Source of the DNA: Dimorphilus gyrociliatus
Lineage: Eukaryota > Annelida > Polychaeta > Dinophilidae
Assembly (NCBI GenBank): GCA_904063045.1
Contig: CAJFCJ010000007.1
Location: forward strand, 3,913,404 to 3,977,403
Direction: 5' to 3'
Length of the DNA: 64,000 bases
Shown in pieces: positions 1-14,981 of the stretch; position 1 is the stretch's first letter; each line of letters opens with the position of its first letter. Both the position numbers and the translations under genes were made by a program. A model generated the notes under the pieces. The model ran no database searches and had not been told where the DNA came from. It saw nothing but the letters and a program-made list of their open reading frames with translations.

Positions 1-3705
<3,705 letters not shown>

Positions 3706-4511
3706 CCTTTTTCTATATCCACAGCTGAAGGAACCGTCAATGGAGTCAAAAACAGTAAGAAAAATCATTAAAAAGGGAAATTATATGAAATACAATTGAA
3801 GTCAGTTATGCTTCAAAAAAAAGTTTATGCTCATTATCATAATCTGCTTCACCAATTATTATCTAATTGTTTATCTTGACAAAAGCGTTGAAAAATTCAT
3901 AAATACCTAATATTAATGAATTTGTGCTGAATTTAGCCGTTAATGTCGTAATATACAGTATATTGATTATTCCTATACATCTTACTTTCTCTTTGTTTAT
4001 CAAAATTTCATATCGTCTGCATGATTCTATGAGCCTCGTTTCAAAAATCTTATATCGTTGAAATATTCTTCTCAATTCAAATAACTTCCTGAAAGCCAAA
4101 TGTTGTCGATATTATATTATAGTGAAGTTGATTTCACAAATATGTGCTAAACCCACAATTTGTAAATACCAAACCTCTACTAACAACTATTTTTGAATCA
4201 GTCAAAGAAGACATGAAGCAATAGATAACCGATAATTTGATTTTAAAAAAATTTGAAGTGATATCGAAATCATTCCGAATCCTCTGATGATAGATTGTTA
4301 AAACAACCTCTTTTGAATGATAGCTTGATATTTGTTGTTGACCTTTCCTTAAAATTAGATGCGTAATTGAAAAGTTTACGACTGTATCTGATGATGTAGA
4401 GAAGATCTAAAAAACCTTCCTAATACAAATTTATTGGTTTAATATTATTTTATCTTATTTTCATTAGGTAAAGAGGGAGTTTTTAAATGTTAAATGGACG
4501 ATAAATTAGGC
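3706..4511. other. Convergent intergenic region, TRAM1 / PEX1
   Basis: About 0.8 kb between two convergent stop codons. It should carry both 3' UTRs. AT-rich; a minus-strand open frame at 3863-4099 has no recognisable similarity and no supporting splice context, so I see no gene here. Confidence 0.5.
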
Positions 4512-6475
4512 TTAAGCCAAAGTAGCTCTTGGTTGGCCAGAAATAGATGAGGTTGATCGACTAGTCATGGCAGCATGGCTAAAAAAAAAGTAATATTATA
4601 CTTAAAAACAACCAGGGAATTTAACATTGAAACTAACATGGCTTCGTATCTTAATCGTTCACTTTCGTCAACAGATGGCTTTTGTTCCGCCAAAACCCTA
4701 TCAAAATCTTCTGAGTAGACAGTAACTTGAAGATTTTCACTATCCTTGAGCTTCTCTTCTACATTAAAGTCGCGCACTATTCCATCTTCCAACGAATTAA
4801 TTTCCCAAAGACTTTCTTTCTTTGAAGGCATGGAACCATTCATGTTACTTAAAGATAGAGTTAACCTTTTAAAAGCATACAATTGTGTGGAACAAAGTAA
4901 AGCTCTAAGGTCTGCAGAAGAAAAATATCTGCATTTTTCTGATATTGACGATAAATCAACGTCCTTTCCTAAATTTAACGAACAATTTCTAGATAAAATT
5001 TCTAGAATTTCTTGTCTCTCGTGTGCACTGGGTAATGGGCAGTGCAATTTTTTATCGAATCTACCAGGTCTTAATAAAGCTGGATCAATTAAATCCGGCC
5101 GAGAAGTAGCTCCCAATACAAATACGCCATCACGTCCTTCCACTCCATCTAATTCTGTTAGGAGCTGATTAACAACTCGATCAGTAACTCCTGTTGAGTC
5201 ATGTCCTCTTCTAGGTGCCAAAGCTTCCAGCTCATCGAAGAAAAGTAGAGAAGGTTTTGCACTAGCAGCTCTTTGAAATACATCTCTAACTGCTGCTTCA
5301 GAGGCCCCAATATATTTATTCAATAATTCAGGACCCTTAAAGAAAAAAACCCAATATTATTTCAAATAAATACTTTGTCACGAAACTTTTTCCCTTACTT
5401 ATACCTTAACAACAATTAATCTTAGTCCAGTTTTTTCAGCAACAGCTCCTACCAGATGAGTTTTACCTGTACCAGGAGCTCCGTATAGTAAAATTCCTGC
5501 CCTGGCAGGCCTATTTATTTCTTTCATCAACTCTGGATATCTGAAGAACATCAAAAAGTAAGTAATAAAGAAACTTCCATAATATAACTAAGTTTCATAT
5601 ACTTGGACGGCCAATAGAGAATTTTCAAAAGATCTTCTTTAACTTCCGCTAAACCTCCAATATCCTCCCATTTGACATTTCCCTGTAAACTAGTAAACGA
5701 AACCCTTCTGAATCCTATTGGAATGTATTTATCAGTGGCTTCTTTCAAAATGTCTTCATTGATATATTTTATTTTCTTAGAAACTTTCATGTGGTTGCAA
5801 ATTGATTTAATATTTTCGAAATCTTGGGCAACATAACCTTCTGTATTCTTTGATAGTTCTTCAAGAAATTCTGACGATAAATTTGCCCCTATAAAAGAGG
5901 AACCTAAATAATTTTTTCGAATATCAACTGTTAGAGGGCGAATCAATATTGTTGTCTGAAAGACATGAAATCCTTTTCCCCTCGTTAGTGCATTGTTAAG
6001 TGACATTTTTGATGCTGCTGTTGCTAAGAATGCTATTGGTAAATTTTCTAGACGACACATTTTTATTATACTACGGAATGACTCAGCTATTCTTGTAGAA
6101 TTCTGAGCATCTACTCCAGACGCTTCTATTTCGTCAGGAGTACCACATATTGCATCCAGATCGTCCAGAACGATAAGAGTAGGTCGCTTATAAATGCCCT
6201 GATTTAGCGCATTCTTTATATATTTTTGGACGACATCATGGCGTTTTCCACGGAGAGGTTTACAATCTACCCATTCAACATATAATCCAATATTTTTCTT
6301 TAATTCCCCAAAAATGGCTTGAGCATAGGTTGTTTTTCCAGAACCTCTTGGTCCAGTTATTAATAGTGAAGAACCACCAATTTCTTCAATCATATTTAAA
6401 GTTTGTAAAGCTAATTTATTGTCTTCTTCTGATAAACCGCTAAAAAACAAATTCTTTTTATATTAATAAATATAC

Positions 6476-6514
<39 letters not shown>

Positions 6515-8185
6515 TCATAATACCGTAAATCAGAAAGAAGTTTGACTAATTTTTCATCTGAAGCCTCTTTTTTCTTTTTAACTATATTCAAGTCAGTTTC
6601 CACTGTAAAATTTCGACCATGATATACTGCATAACATGAAGTAGTATCTTTCTTATTTGTCTCTACCCGAACCTGTTTGAAAATAGTTTTTGACCAAAAA
6701 AATTATAAATTTGATTAACTTACTGCAACTTGTAGATAACCTTCTGATGAAGTAGGAATTGAACATATAGTTTCGAAATCATTTGAACTATTTAACATCA
6801 AAGGAAACTCAATATTAGTACTTTGCTTTAACCAATTTCTAAAAGCAGTTTCTAGCATCATAGAAGAAAATTTTTCTGGCTAGAGACAGGAAATTTAATT
6901 ATTTTCTTAATAGGAATGCAAAAAAAGATTAAAACAAACAAGTGCATTGCAGGGATTAAGATGTAATTTGTCACACGGCATCAAATTTGTAGTAGATTTA
7001 GTTATTTTAATTCGATCGCCGTCTTCCAAGTCTAATTGTTCCATAATATTTTCATGTACAATTAGACTATTGCTCCGAGTGTTTGGCACAGTAACTTTTA
7101 TATTTCTATGAACGAAACTTTTATTATAGTCTAATAGAATCAAGTGGACATCAATAGGTTTCTCCTCAATTTTCCTATCTTGGGCAGCTATTAAGGCTTT
7201 AGGTGATGGCACTTTTAATATACTACATCTGACTATATCTGGTAAACCTGGAAAATCTTCCACTAGACCATAAACAGCTTCAGGAAGAAGTTTATAGTTT
7301 GATAGATTCTCAGATAAATTTGTACTTGGAAATTTTTCAACTCTAATACAGGTATTAATATTTGGTGGTTTCTTTATTTTTTCTTTTTCTTCAAGTTTCT
7401 TTTCAACAACCTCTCGTTCTTCTTCAGTTTGTTCTTTTTTACCAATTAACGACAGACCAAAGCTATACAATTTCTTTATGATTTCACTAGTATAAGATAT
7501 TTTATGCGTTTCTGTAAGTTCTTCCATATCATTGTCAAGTTCATCTTTTAAATTTGGTTCCACATGCAATTCAGTTGAAGAATCTAACGTAGCACACTCT
7601 CCCGGTGGATATAATCCTATTACTTTGAAGAAGACGCATACTCCTGGAGTGATCCATAGCGGAGCAATTTGACCCTTCCACACTACTCTGACTTGATGAA
7701 GCATTGTAGCTTCTACTCTTTCAGAATGACGTTCAATAAGAGACCAATCATCTGATGTGACAGGTTTGATTATAACTTTCAGAGCTTTCGCTATAAATAT
7801 AAAGTTAATTGTTATTAGTCGGATTTTCTCTTTGGCCAAAGTAAATATTATTTTTATACCAACCTACATTATGAACGGGTGATAAAATGATGCGTGAGCT
7901 TTCTATAAGACTTAGTTTAGATGCATAAGTTCCATTGATGTGAACGATCCCATCTTCATTTATATTTTCTCCACTCGAACTAACAAATACAGACTTAGAA
8001 CAGTCTTCTCTCTGGAGTTTCCAAATTCTAACAGCCGCTTGCTGGATTGAGCGATAGCATGAGTTTTAAACATAAAAAATACTTTCTTTAAAACTTACTC
8101 CGTAATGGGGCTTCCAATGCCGAGGGATAGTAATAAAACAGTTTTTTTGAGGTCTAAACTTAAGTTCTGCAATTTTTGATTCCAT
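4512..8185 (-). CDS. PEX1: Peroxisome biogenesis factor 1 (AAA+ ATPase)
   Basis: With PEX6 it forms the peroxisomal AAA+ exportomer that pulls ubiquitinated PEX5 out of the membrane. The start [10 protein letters not shown] is chosen because the next upstream ATG (at about 8208) runs into a stop after three codons. The N-terminal part contains the PEX1 double-psi-barrel region ([20 protein letters not shown]). The first AAA domain has Walker [10 protein letters not shown] and Walker [11 protein letters not shown]. The second AAA domain has Walker A GAPGTGKT, Walker [11 protein letters not shown] and the very diagnostic [20 protein letters not shown] with [21 protein letters not shown] small last exon after an intron of about 58 nt ends in GQPRATLA, like the vertebrate PEX1 C-terminus. 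One intron holds a (TA)n tract. The gene is divergent from MTF1 across 284 bp. Confidence 0.95.
6481..6511. repeat. (TA)n microsatellite in a PEX1 intron
   Basis: An uninterrupted run of about 15 TA dinucleotides lies inside a PEX1 intron. Confidence 0.95.
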
Positions 8186-8469
8186 TCTTCTCTCAACTCA
8201 ACATTTGACTAAAGTCCATTTAATAGAAATATTATTGCATGAGTTCTTTGTCAAAGATTAATTCCTTTGCGGAGATCAGCTATAATCTTGGATATACTAA
8301 CAGTTAAATTTCGACACAGGGGACCTCTAACGAGAGTTTTGGTAAAATTGGTAAAACATTTATAAATTACCAGTTTTCTCACAGCTACTTTTAGTGTTCT
8401 ATTCTGTAATTTGTAGACAAGAAGACGGGTAGCCGTTTTTCTGACTGTATACTTTAAGGTTAAAAAATA
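8186..8469. promoter_or_regulatory. Shared divergent promoter interval, PEX1 / MTF1
   Basis: Only 284 bp separate the two start codons, so both 5' UTRs and core promoters must fit here. I see no TATA box that I would defend; the assignment rests on position only. Confidence 0.55.
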
Positions 8470-10901
8470 ATGTACAATTCCTGTGAGCTGTCGAAATCAA
8501 GTGAAAGTGAATGTCAAGGTTCAAGTTCGAACAATGTTAATGACGATTTTGAGGATGGCACGTGCTTGACTCCAGTATACATAGAATTAGATTCCGAATT
8601 GTCAAAATGGACATCAGAATCAAATCCCGACAAATCGTCTTGTTTTGGTAATGATACTCCTGACGACAATTGGTAAGAACATTTTAATTTTACGTGAAAA
8701 ACATACAGTTCACATAACCTATTTGATTCAGTCTATTACCTATATTTATCTGTAATTGCCATGTAACTGAGAAGTGTTTAGAAAGTGAGAAAAGAATAAC
8801 CCCTTACTGATACATTTGTTTAACTAAATATTGCTGTAACGAATACCTTATCATATCTAGTATAAAAGAGCCAGACTTTGACAGAATACCTAGGAAAAGA
8901 AATATTTTTAGCTCTTTTCCTATAAGAAATTCTTAATAATCCTTAAATATAACGATTATTTATCTTAACAATCGGATATTTGTGTTTATTAAGAAATATA
9001 GTATTGTATCAGTTATTGGAAATGACAATTTTATTTTAAAAGTGATAAAAACATTCTTAATACCGGATATATAATGTCTAATATATAAATATATCAACTT
9101 TGACACACCTTTAATAACTTTTATTTTGCTATATGATTTTATATTTTGTTTTGTTCATATAATTATATTACTCTCTGCTTCGATCTAAAAAAATAGCTAT
9201 ATTCAACATACAATATCTGAGGATCAAATTCTTATGAGAATTAATCCTGGGGATGGCCCTATGACTCTAAACCCATCTCATGCAACATTAATGCTGGAGA
9301 GTCAAGATCCTATTTCTAAAGCAAAAGATGTAAAGAGGTCTGTGAATCGAATATTCGAAACCTCTTTTAATTTTATTCTTCGTCTTCAGATTTGACTGCC
9401 AATATGAAGGATGTAAGCGAACTTATAGCACGGCCGGAAACCTAAAAACACACGAAAAAACTCATAAAGGTTTGCCAATAGCTGTTTTTTTTAACCCAAA
9501 TAAAAAAAATATTTGTAGGCGAATATACCTTTGCCTGCAACCAACCTGGGTGTGGAAAAGCATTTTTAACATCATATAGTCTCAAGATTCATGTTAGGGT
9601 CCACACAAAAGAGAAGCCATACGAATGTGATGTTTATGGATGTCAAAAAGCTTTTAATACGCTTTACAGGTAAAAGGTTTATTGAATAATAAAGTGATAA
9701 ATACTGACTAAATATAATGTTAAATTAAAGATTAAAAGCTCATCAAAGACTTCATAACGGAAATACATTCAACTGCGAGAATGATGGATGTACAAAATTT
9801 TTTACTACTTTAAGCGACTTAAAAAAACATATTAGAACTCATACTGGTGAACGGCCGTTTAAGTTTGTATTTTCTGTTTTTTATTTGATACTTCATTAAG
9901 CCTAGCGATTATTTTAGATGTCCAGATAACGAATGCAAAAAGGCTTTTTCAGCAAGCCATCACTTAAAAACTCATATCAGAACTCATACAGGTATTTATC
10001 ATTATGTTAAAAATCATGTTTAAGGATGACAACTAATGTCAGGTGAGAAGCCATTTTCATGTCTGAAAGATGGATGCGAAAGATCTTTTTGCTCATCGTA
10101 CTCACTCAAAAGTCACATGACTCGTCACGATAAGCCAGATTTTGAAGAGGTAAACCTTTGTAATTACTAAAAAAGTGTATCACACTAATATCCTAAATAT
10201 AGATACAAACAACCTCTCCAACGGAAATAACAGTCTCAGAAAAAGTTATAAATGAAACCAATCTAAATCATTCTTCTGTCGGGGACATTGCCCAAGCCGA
10301 TCCATGTGTTCAAGGTTCCAGTCAACGGACTTATGGAATTGAGTCAACACCACTTACTATCCTACCGTCTCTTCAATCCCAAATTCAATTAGTAACTAAT
10401 AAATATGTACACTTGGGAGCTCAGAGCACATTTGTTCAACCTGCAAACTACAACTCCGAAATTATAGAAGAAAGCAACAATAACAGCCGAAGAGAGCTTG
10501 ATTCAAAATCGACCCCAAATGTCAAACCCAATTCAACTCAATCAACGAACACTGCAACGGGCAGCATTCAGGAACCTCCGCCTTTACAGCAAACAGTTGT
10601 GGGAACAGTTAGTGTTCTGAGCGATTCTCAATTATGCACTGTAACATTGCCTACCCCAGTTCCATTAGAAAATAAAACAACAACTGCTTTGGTACATATA
10701 ACCGAAGAAAGCAATAAACCAGAAGAAGAAAACGAAGACGAAAATACAGAAGACGTAGAGGAACCGCCAGTCGTTATAAATCAGAATCAAAAAGTACTTT
10801 TAAACGTTGGAAATAGAATGGTGCCTGTGGATGGCGCCGTTCTAGCTCAACTGGTAGCAGATAAGATCGCCGAGCAACTAATGCCTTCAATTAATGAATA
10901 A
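8470..10901 (+). CDS. MTF1: Metal regulatory transcription factor 1 (six C2H2 fingers)
   Basis: Zinc-sensing transcription factor that binds metal response elements and activates metallothionein and metal-transport genes. Exon 1 is 8470-8672; exon 2 (9197-9337) carries [11 protein letters not shown], the conserved segment just before the fingers. Six C2H2 fingers follow across five short exons: [19 protein letters not shown], then the [20 protein letters not shown] finger, then [57 protein letters not shown] and [19 protein letters not shown]. Finger order and linkers match MTF-1 closely. The C-terminal part is Ser/Thr/Pro/Asn-rich with an acidic run ([20 protein letters not shown]) and lacks the cysteine cluster known near the C-terminus of vertebrate and fly MTF-1. 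Confidence 0.95.
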
Positions 10902-11021
10902 CGTTTCGTTTTGGTGTGCCATTTTTGTTTTAAGTGTATAAGATTTAAGTCTCGGACTACATGGAAGCCGTATATTTCTGTGATTTTTTAAAACATTTTC
11001 AGTTATGTTACAAAATATCTG

Positions 11022-11027
11022 AATAAA
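11022..11027 (+). terminator. Probable poly(A) signal of MTF1
   Basis: AATAAA lies about 120 bases after the MTF1 stop codon. It is the first canonical hexamer downstream on this strand. Confidence 0.55.
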
Positions 11028-11704
11028 ATGTCGTATCGACATTTTTAGTAATGAAATCAAACCTTCTAAATGTGATTACAACGTGCAGAAAGCATCAATC
11101 GAAGTTCCATACTGAGATACGAAGTTAAATTAAAAGTGATAGGATCTTATAAAATGTTCACATAAAAGGAGCAATAATGAAAGCCAAAATCATCCGCTGA
11201 CTTTACATCGATAGTACTACGATTCTTACTTCCTTACTTCCATTTCTTTCAAACTGAACTCCATAAGCCTTCAAGTATATAATGGAATAAAGTATTCTGT
11301 TTGTGATAACGATTTGCTGGAAACTATGTACTTACAATTTTAGCAGACCAGATACTGTCAGGTACACTTCATAGACCCGATATAATGAAAACAAGAAACA
11401 ATTACAATTTGTTCTCTAAACACGAAAGAAAGAAAATACTGTGGTAGATGCTAAACAAAAGTCTTTTCACTTATAACTATTTGTCCATCAAAGTATTATG
11501 AAAATACCATTAAAAGTATTATTGCTACAACACAACTAACTGATAAAGCAACAAAAAAGACGATACCGGAAGCCTGGGCTGTTTATGATTGTCATTTTCA
11601 GCATTAGCCTTTACGAAAGAAGAAAACCAATAAATAACGATGTGTTTTGAATCAATAACGAATAAAACCCTAAATTTTTATCATTTATAGGACTCTGCAT
11701 TTTC
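11028..11704. other. Intergenic, no gene seen
   Basis: AT-rich sequence between the MTF1 poly(A) site and the 3' end of the minus-strand gene that follows. No open frame with protein-like composition was found. Confidence 0.5.
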
Positions 11705-12239
11705 CTAATTGATAAATAGGCTAAAAATAGGGAAAGAAAGATATACAGGAATGTGAAATTTCTTTTTATAGCGCATTCGTTTCTTGTGCGAAAGGTTAAT
11801 TACAACCGCATTCTTAGATAATTTATCCTTATCAGAATCTTTAGTTTCGATTTCAATTGGAACTGACAAGATCCCACGTAAAACACCATATGCGCTCTTA
11901 ACCAAATCCTTATATACTTTGGGAAATATTTCATCATCCTTAAACTCTTGAATTGAATCAGTTGCAGTGTTTTTTCTAAATTTTTATGCAGGAGATTGCA
12001 AGTTTCCATTTACAAGGTAAATACTGTATGTGTTGAGTCAAATTCCGCAAGATTTCCTTACACATGTAATTTCTTCCTAAATACTTTTCGGATGTACCCA
12101 GAGAGTATGCTTTACCAAGAAGCTGACTAGTTGAAAGAAGATATTTGATAGCCAAAAATTAAATAACTAGTTAAAAAATACACTATTGAATGTAAAATAA
12201 TACAAATCTGATATTACAATATGACTTAATTCCTTTATT
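11705..12239 (-). CDS. Unrecognised spliced gene, 3' part (hypothetical)
   Basis: Three minus-strand exons join in phase across introns of 49 and 57 nt, the size typical of this locus: 12239-12184, 12126-12025 and 11975-11705. The joined product is continuous and protein-like, passing through YQLLGKAYSLGTSEKYLGRN, then KNTATDSIQEFKDDEIFPKV and VLRGILSVPIEIETKDSDKD, to a basic stretch LSHKKRMRYKKK before the stop. The basic C-terminus could be a nuclear or nucleolar signal. I do not recognise the family. The 5' end is not found; upstream sequence up to 12.65 kb has exon-like scraps that do not join cleanly. It could also be a decayed gene, but in-phase splicing argues against that. Confidence 0.5.
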
Positions 12240-13337
12240 CTAGAGAAAAATATAAATAGTAACAGGTTGCGTACGTGACCAAATGTACTGAGAGGTTGAC
12301 GTGAAAAGATAGTGAGAAGCGTGACGATGGAACAAATAATGCTATTATAAAGCAAAGAAACAGAGGCAGGGAGGATGAAATACAGATAGAAAATAACTAA
12401 ATAAGCAGAAGAATCAGAAAGACGAACTTAAATAAATCAATTAAATAGCATTTTTTAACTTCAAAAATTAGAGATAACTCAGCTGGGATTATAGAGATAG
12501 TATTTATGGTTAAATTATTTGGATATCGTATAGGCTCATAATAAGATAGCTAATCTTTTGCCTGTTGATAAATCTAATCGTATGATCCGTATAGATGGGG
12601 ATAAAAGGTAAAAAACATCTGATTCTGTGAGATATTCTACTTTATTTTCTATTTACATCGTATATCTATTATCAATTAGTGACAGAGTATAAGGAATTAA
12701 AGATTTATTTATAGAATACTGTCTCTATATGCAATAAGGAAGAAGTATTAAGATTTAATTAACAACGTATGATATTTTCGAAACGTTTCTCAAATCAAAT
12801 ATCCGACAATTTGTTTATACAGTATGCATATTTATAAAATACTCTGCCTTCAGTTATGTAATTAATACCGAGTATCCTAGAAAGAAAACTAAAGTTCACA
12901 CTGTTGTTCTGCATATAAAAACTCGTGGGATTTTTTTTTAAGTTTATTTATCTTTCCCCTGTTGGTGGTGATACGCTAAAAAGAATTAAGCTATATTTAC
13001 TTTCTATTCTGCACCATCCACTTACAAAAACAGATGTAAAAAAACATTTTACAACGAAACTTTACTGAGAATTTTTCGACTATTCTCGTTCAATAATTTT
13101 CTTCCATATTAATAGTACATAACATATATAAACAAACAAAGAAAGAACAAGACTATTATTTGATTGTTATACTATATGTTTATTCCAAATAAACAAAACC
13201 TTTCCTCTTTTTCGAAACAATTACGCAAAGGAAATTAGAAAACGTTTATTTTCTATAAAGGATTATATTACTTTTGTAATAAATGACTTAAGTTCTGTTA
13301 TATAATAGTTCTGTCAAACAAGAATTAAAAACAAGAA
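12240..13337. other. Region upstream of the hypothetical gene and downstream of the SOCS-box gene
   Basis: About 1.1 kb. It should contain the 5' part of the minus-strand hypothetical gene. An open minus-strand stretch at about 12490-12620 is exon-like, but its splice sites were not resolved. The rest is AT-rich with no gene I can support. Confidence 0.4.
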
Positions 13338-14981
13338 CTATAGTTCTATATATTCTCGACGTCGGCTGATTGTAGTATACAAATCATAATTTCGAATGCC
13401 GAGAGCTTCTATTTCCTCGTTGAAGCGTAAATAATTTTGAATGCAAATTGGTAGTTTGAAAGTTTCGATTAAATGAGCGAAGTTTGTCTGAAAAGGTCGT
13501 CTAATTCTATTTCTTATTACATGTCTGGTCATTGACATTAGAGTCATTATACAAGTTTGTCCTCTTTTTCTGCGAAATTTATGAAATTGGCGTTGATCCG
13601 AAATATTAACGAAAAAATTATTCACTTCATCGTTAAAGTCATTCTCTTCACTAAAATTCTGAAAAGGCATTTCTAATTCATTACATATATAACCATTCCA
13701 TACAAGTGTAACAATTAATTTTAGAGTAAATTTTTGACTTATTTCCGGTGGTTGATATTCTACTAATACTTGAAATGCTTTGTCAATTGCTTCTTGAGGA
13801 ATTCCTCCATAATCTTCACTATAATACACAATCATACACACATAAATTAACCATCTCTTCGATAGACCATCCTGATGGAATAATTCGTAATAAGGTTTCG
13901 AAAATAATGACTCAAACATTATAGATCGATTTTTGGAAGAGTTTAATACTTTAGGATGACTGAAAAATGGCTGTAAACAATCACTATCGTTCGAATGGTG
14001 AATACCTCCAAAATATGGATAAACGTCACTAATTACTCGAGAGAATATTTCAGGATATCTATCCAAAAGTTCAGTTAAGAACACGCAACTTGTAGCTATA
14101 GAGACGCAAGCAAGGCCTTCGGTGAAAGAGAAAAGATGATTTTTGATTCCAAATTGAAATATATCAAATCGGCCAGTAACAATTGAGAAACGCTCAAGAC
14201 TTAAGGAATTGTATTCATCCAGTTTAAGGAGAGCTAACACTTTTTTCAAATCTTCAAAGCTGGCTCCGTTTTGAATACAACTACGAACAATTGATTCAAT
14301 ATCAAAGTTATCTTCTACCTTTCTAGAAAGCATTTTGGAAAAAAATCCCATCTTACAATCAAAGTTACTGTTAAGAACCAAGCTAAATGCGAATAAATTT
14401 TTTTCAACATTTATGAAATTTGTCAGTATTTCAAAACGTTCAAGACTTTCATCTTCAATTGAATTTTGCAAAAGTTGCATAATCCCGTACGGTTGAATTT
14501 CATCAATGATTGAGATTCTCGCAACGGATCTTAACAGATGCAACTTCTCGTACTTGATTAAACAACTTCTTATCGACGTATAAAAGGGAGTAATTGACTT
14601 TTTTATCGAACACCATTCCTCCTTTTCACAATTGGGAACTCTTATTAATCTATCAGTAATTCTTGTTTCGATAAGAAAGGTTCGAGCATGTTGACAATTA
14701 GAATCGCAAGGGTAAGTAATAATCTTTTTCCTGTGCAATTCATACATCCTACAAAAGACAACTACAACTATGAATTTGAAGATTCTCTCTTCGTTTAGTT
14801 GAATGATACTATTTAGACAATTAAATAGTATCTCGTCCTTAAGGAGACTTTCATTGAATCGGCATAATCTTTCTTTCAGCAGTTCCACTGTTTTATTACC
14901 CACAATATCTATTAAACGATTGAGAAGGCTCCTCTGGGCTGGAGTGCGTAGAAATTCATGATCTATCCCTGAGTATATGTT
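13338..14981 (-). CDS. SOCS-box domain protein, large terminal exon
   Basis: One long exon begins after the acceptor tttcatcag at 14982 and runs 547 codons to the stop. The first residues are NIYSGIDHEFLRTPAQRSLL. Most of the protein is a helical, leucine-rich region without a motif I can name; residues such as SFEDLKKVLALLKLDEYN and the repeated pattern of paired helices suggest degenerate ankyrin-like or other alpha-solenoid units (inference). Near the C-terminus, IMTLMSMTRHVIRNRIRR followed by LIETFKLPICIQNYLRF fits a SOCS box (BC-box helix, then the LPLPxxLxxYL element), which recruits Elongin B/C and Cullin 5. It is therefore likely to be a substrate receptor of a ubiquitin ligase. The acceptor is in phase 0 and there is no in-frame ATG near the exon start, so an upstream exon is missing. 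Confidence 0.7.
   Translation of the reverse strand, partial: NIYSGIDHEFLRTPAQRSLLNRLIDIVGNKTVELLKERLCRFNESLLKDEILFNCLNSIIQLNEERIFKFIVVVVFCRMYELHRKKIITYPCDSNCQHARTFLIETRITDRLIRVPNCEKEEWCSIKKSITPFYTSIRSCLIKYEKLHLLRSVARISIIDEIQPYGIMQLLQNSIEDESLERFEILTNFINVEKNLFAFSLVLNSNFDCKMGFFSKMLSRKVEDNFDIESIVRSCIQNGASFEDLKKVLALLKLDEYNSLSLERFSIVTGRFDIFQFGIKNHLFSFTEGLACVSIATSCVFLTELLDRYPEIFSRVISDVYPYFGGIHHSNDSDCLQPFFSHPKVLNSSKNRSIMFESLFSKPYYELFHQDGLSKRWLIYVCMIVYYSEDYGGIPQEAIDKAFQVLVEYQPPEISQKFTLKLIVTLVWNGYICNELEMPFQNFSEENDFNDEVNNFFVNISDQRQFHKFRRKRGQTCIMTLMSMTRHVIRNRIRRPFQTNFAHLIETFKLPICIQNYLRFNEEIEALGIRNYDLYTTISRRREYIEL

Noticed and set aside
3863-4099. Minus-strand open frame of 78 codons between TRAM1 and PEX1
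   Set aside because: It lies in the shared 3' UTR region and has no recognisable motif.
4746-5168. Plus-strand open frame of 140 codons
   Set aside because: Antisense shadow of the second AAA domain of PEX1, whose motifs are unmistakable on the minus strand.
12167-12355. Minus-strand 62-codon frame read as one exon
   Set aside because: It reads through an acceptor and a donor; only its middle part (12184-12239) is kept as an exon of the hypothetical gene.
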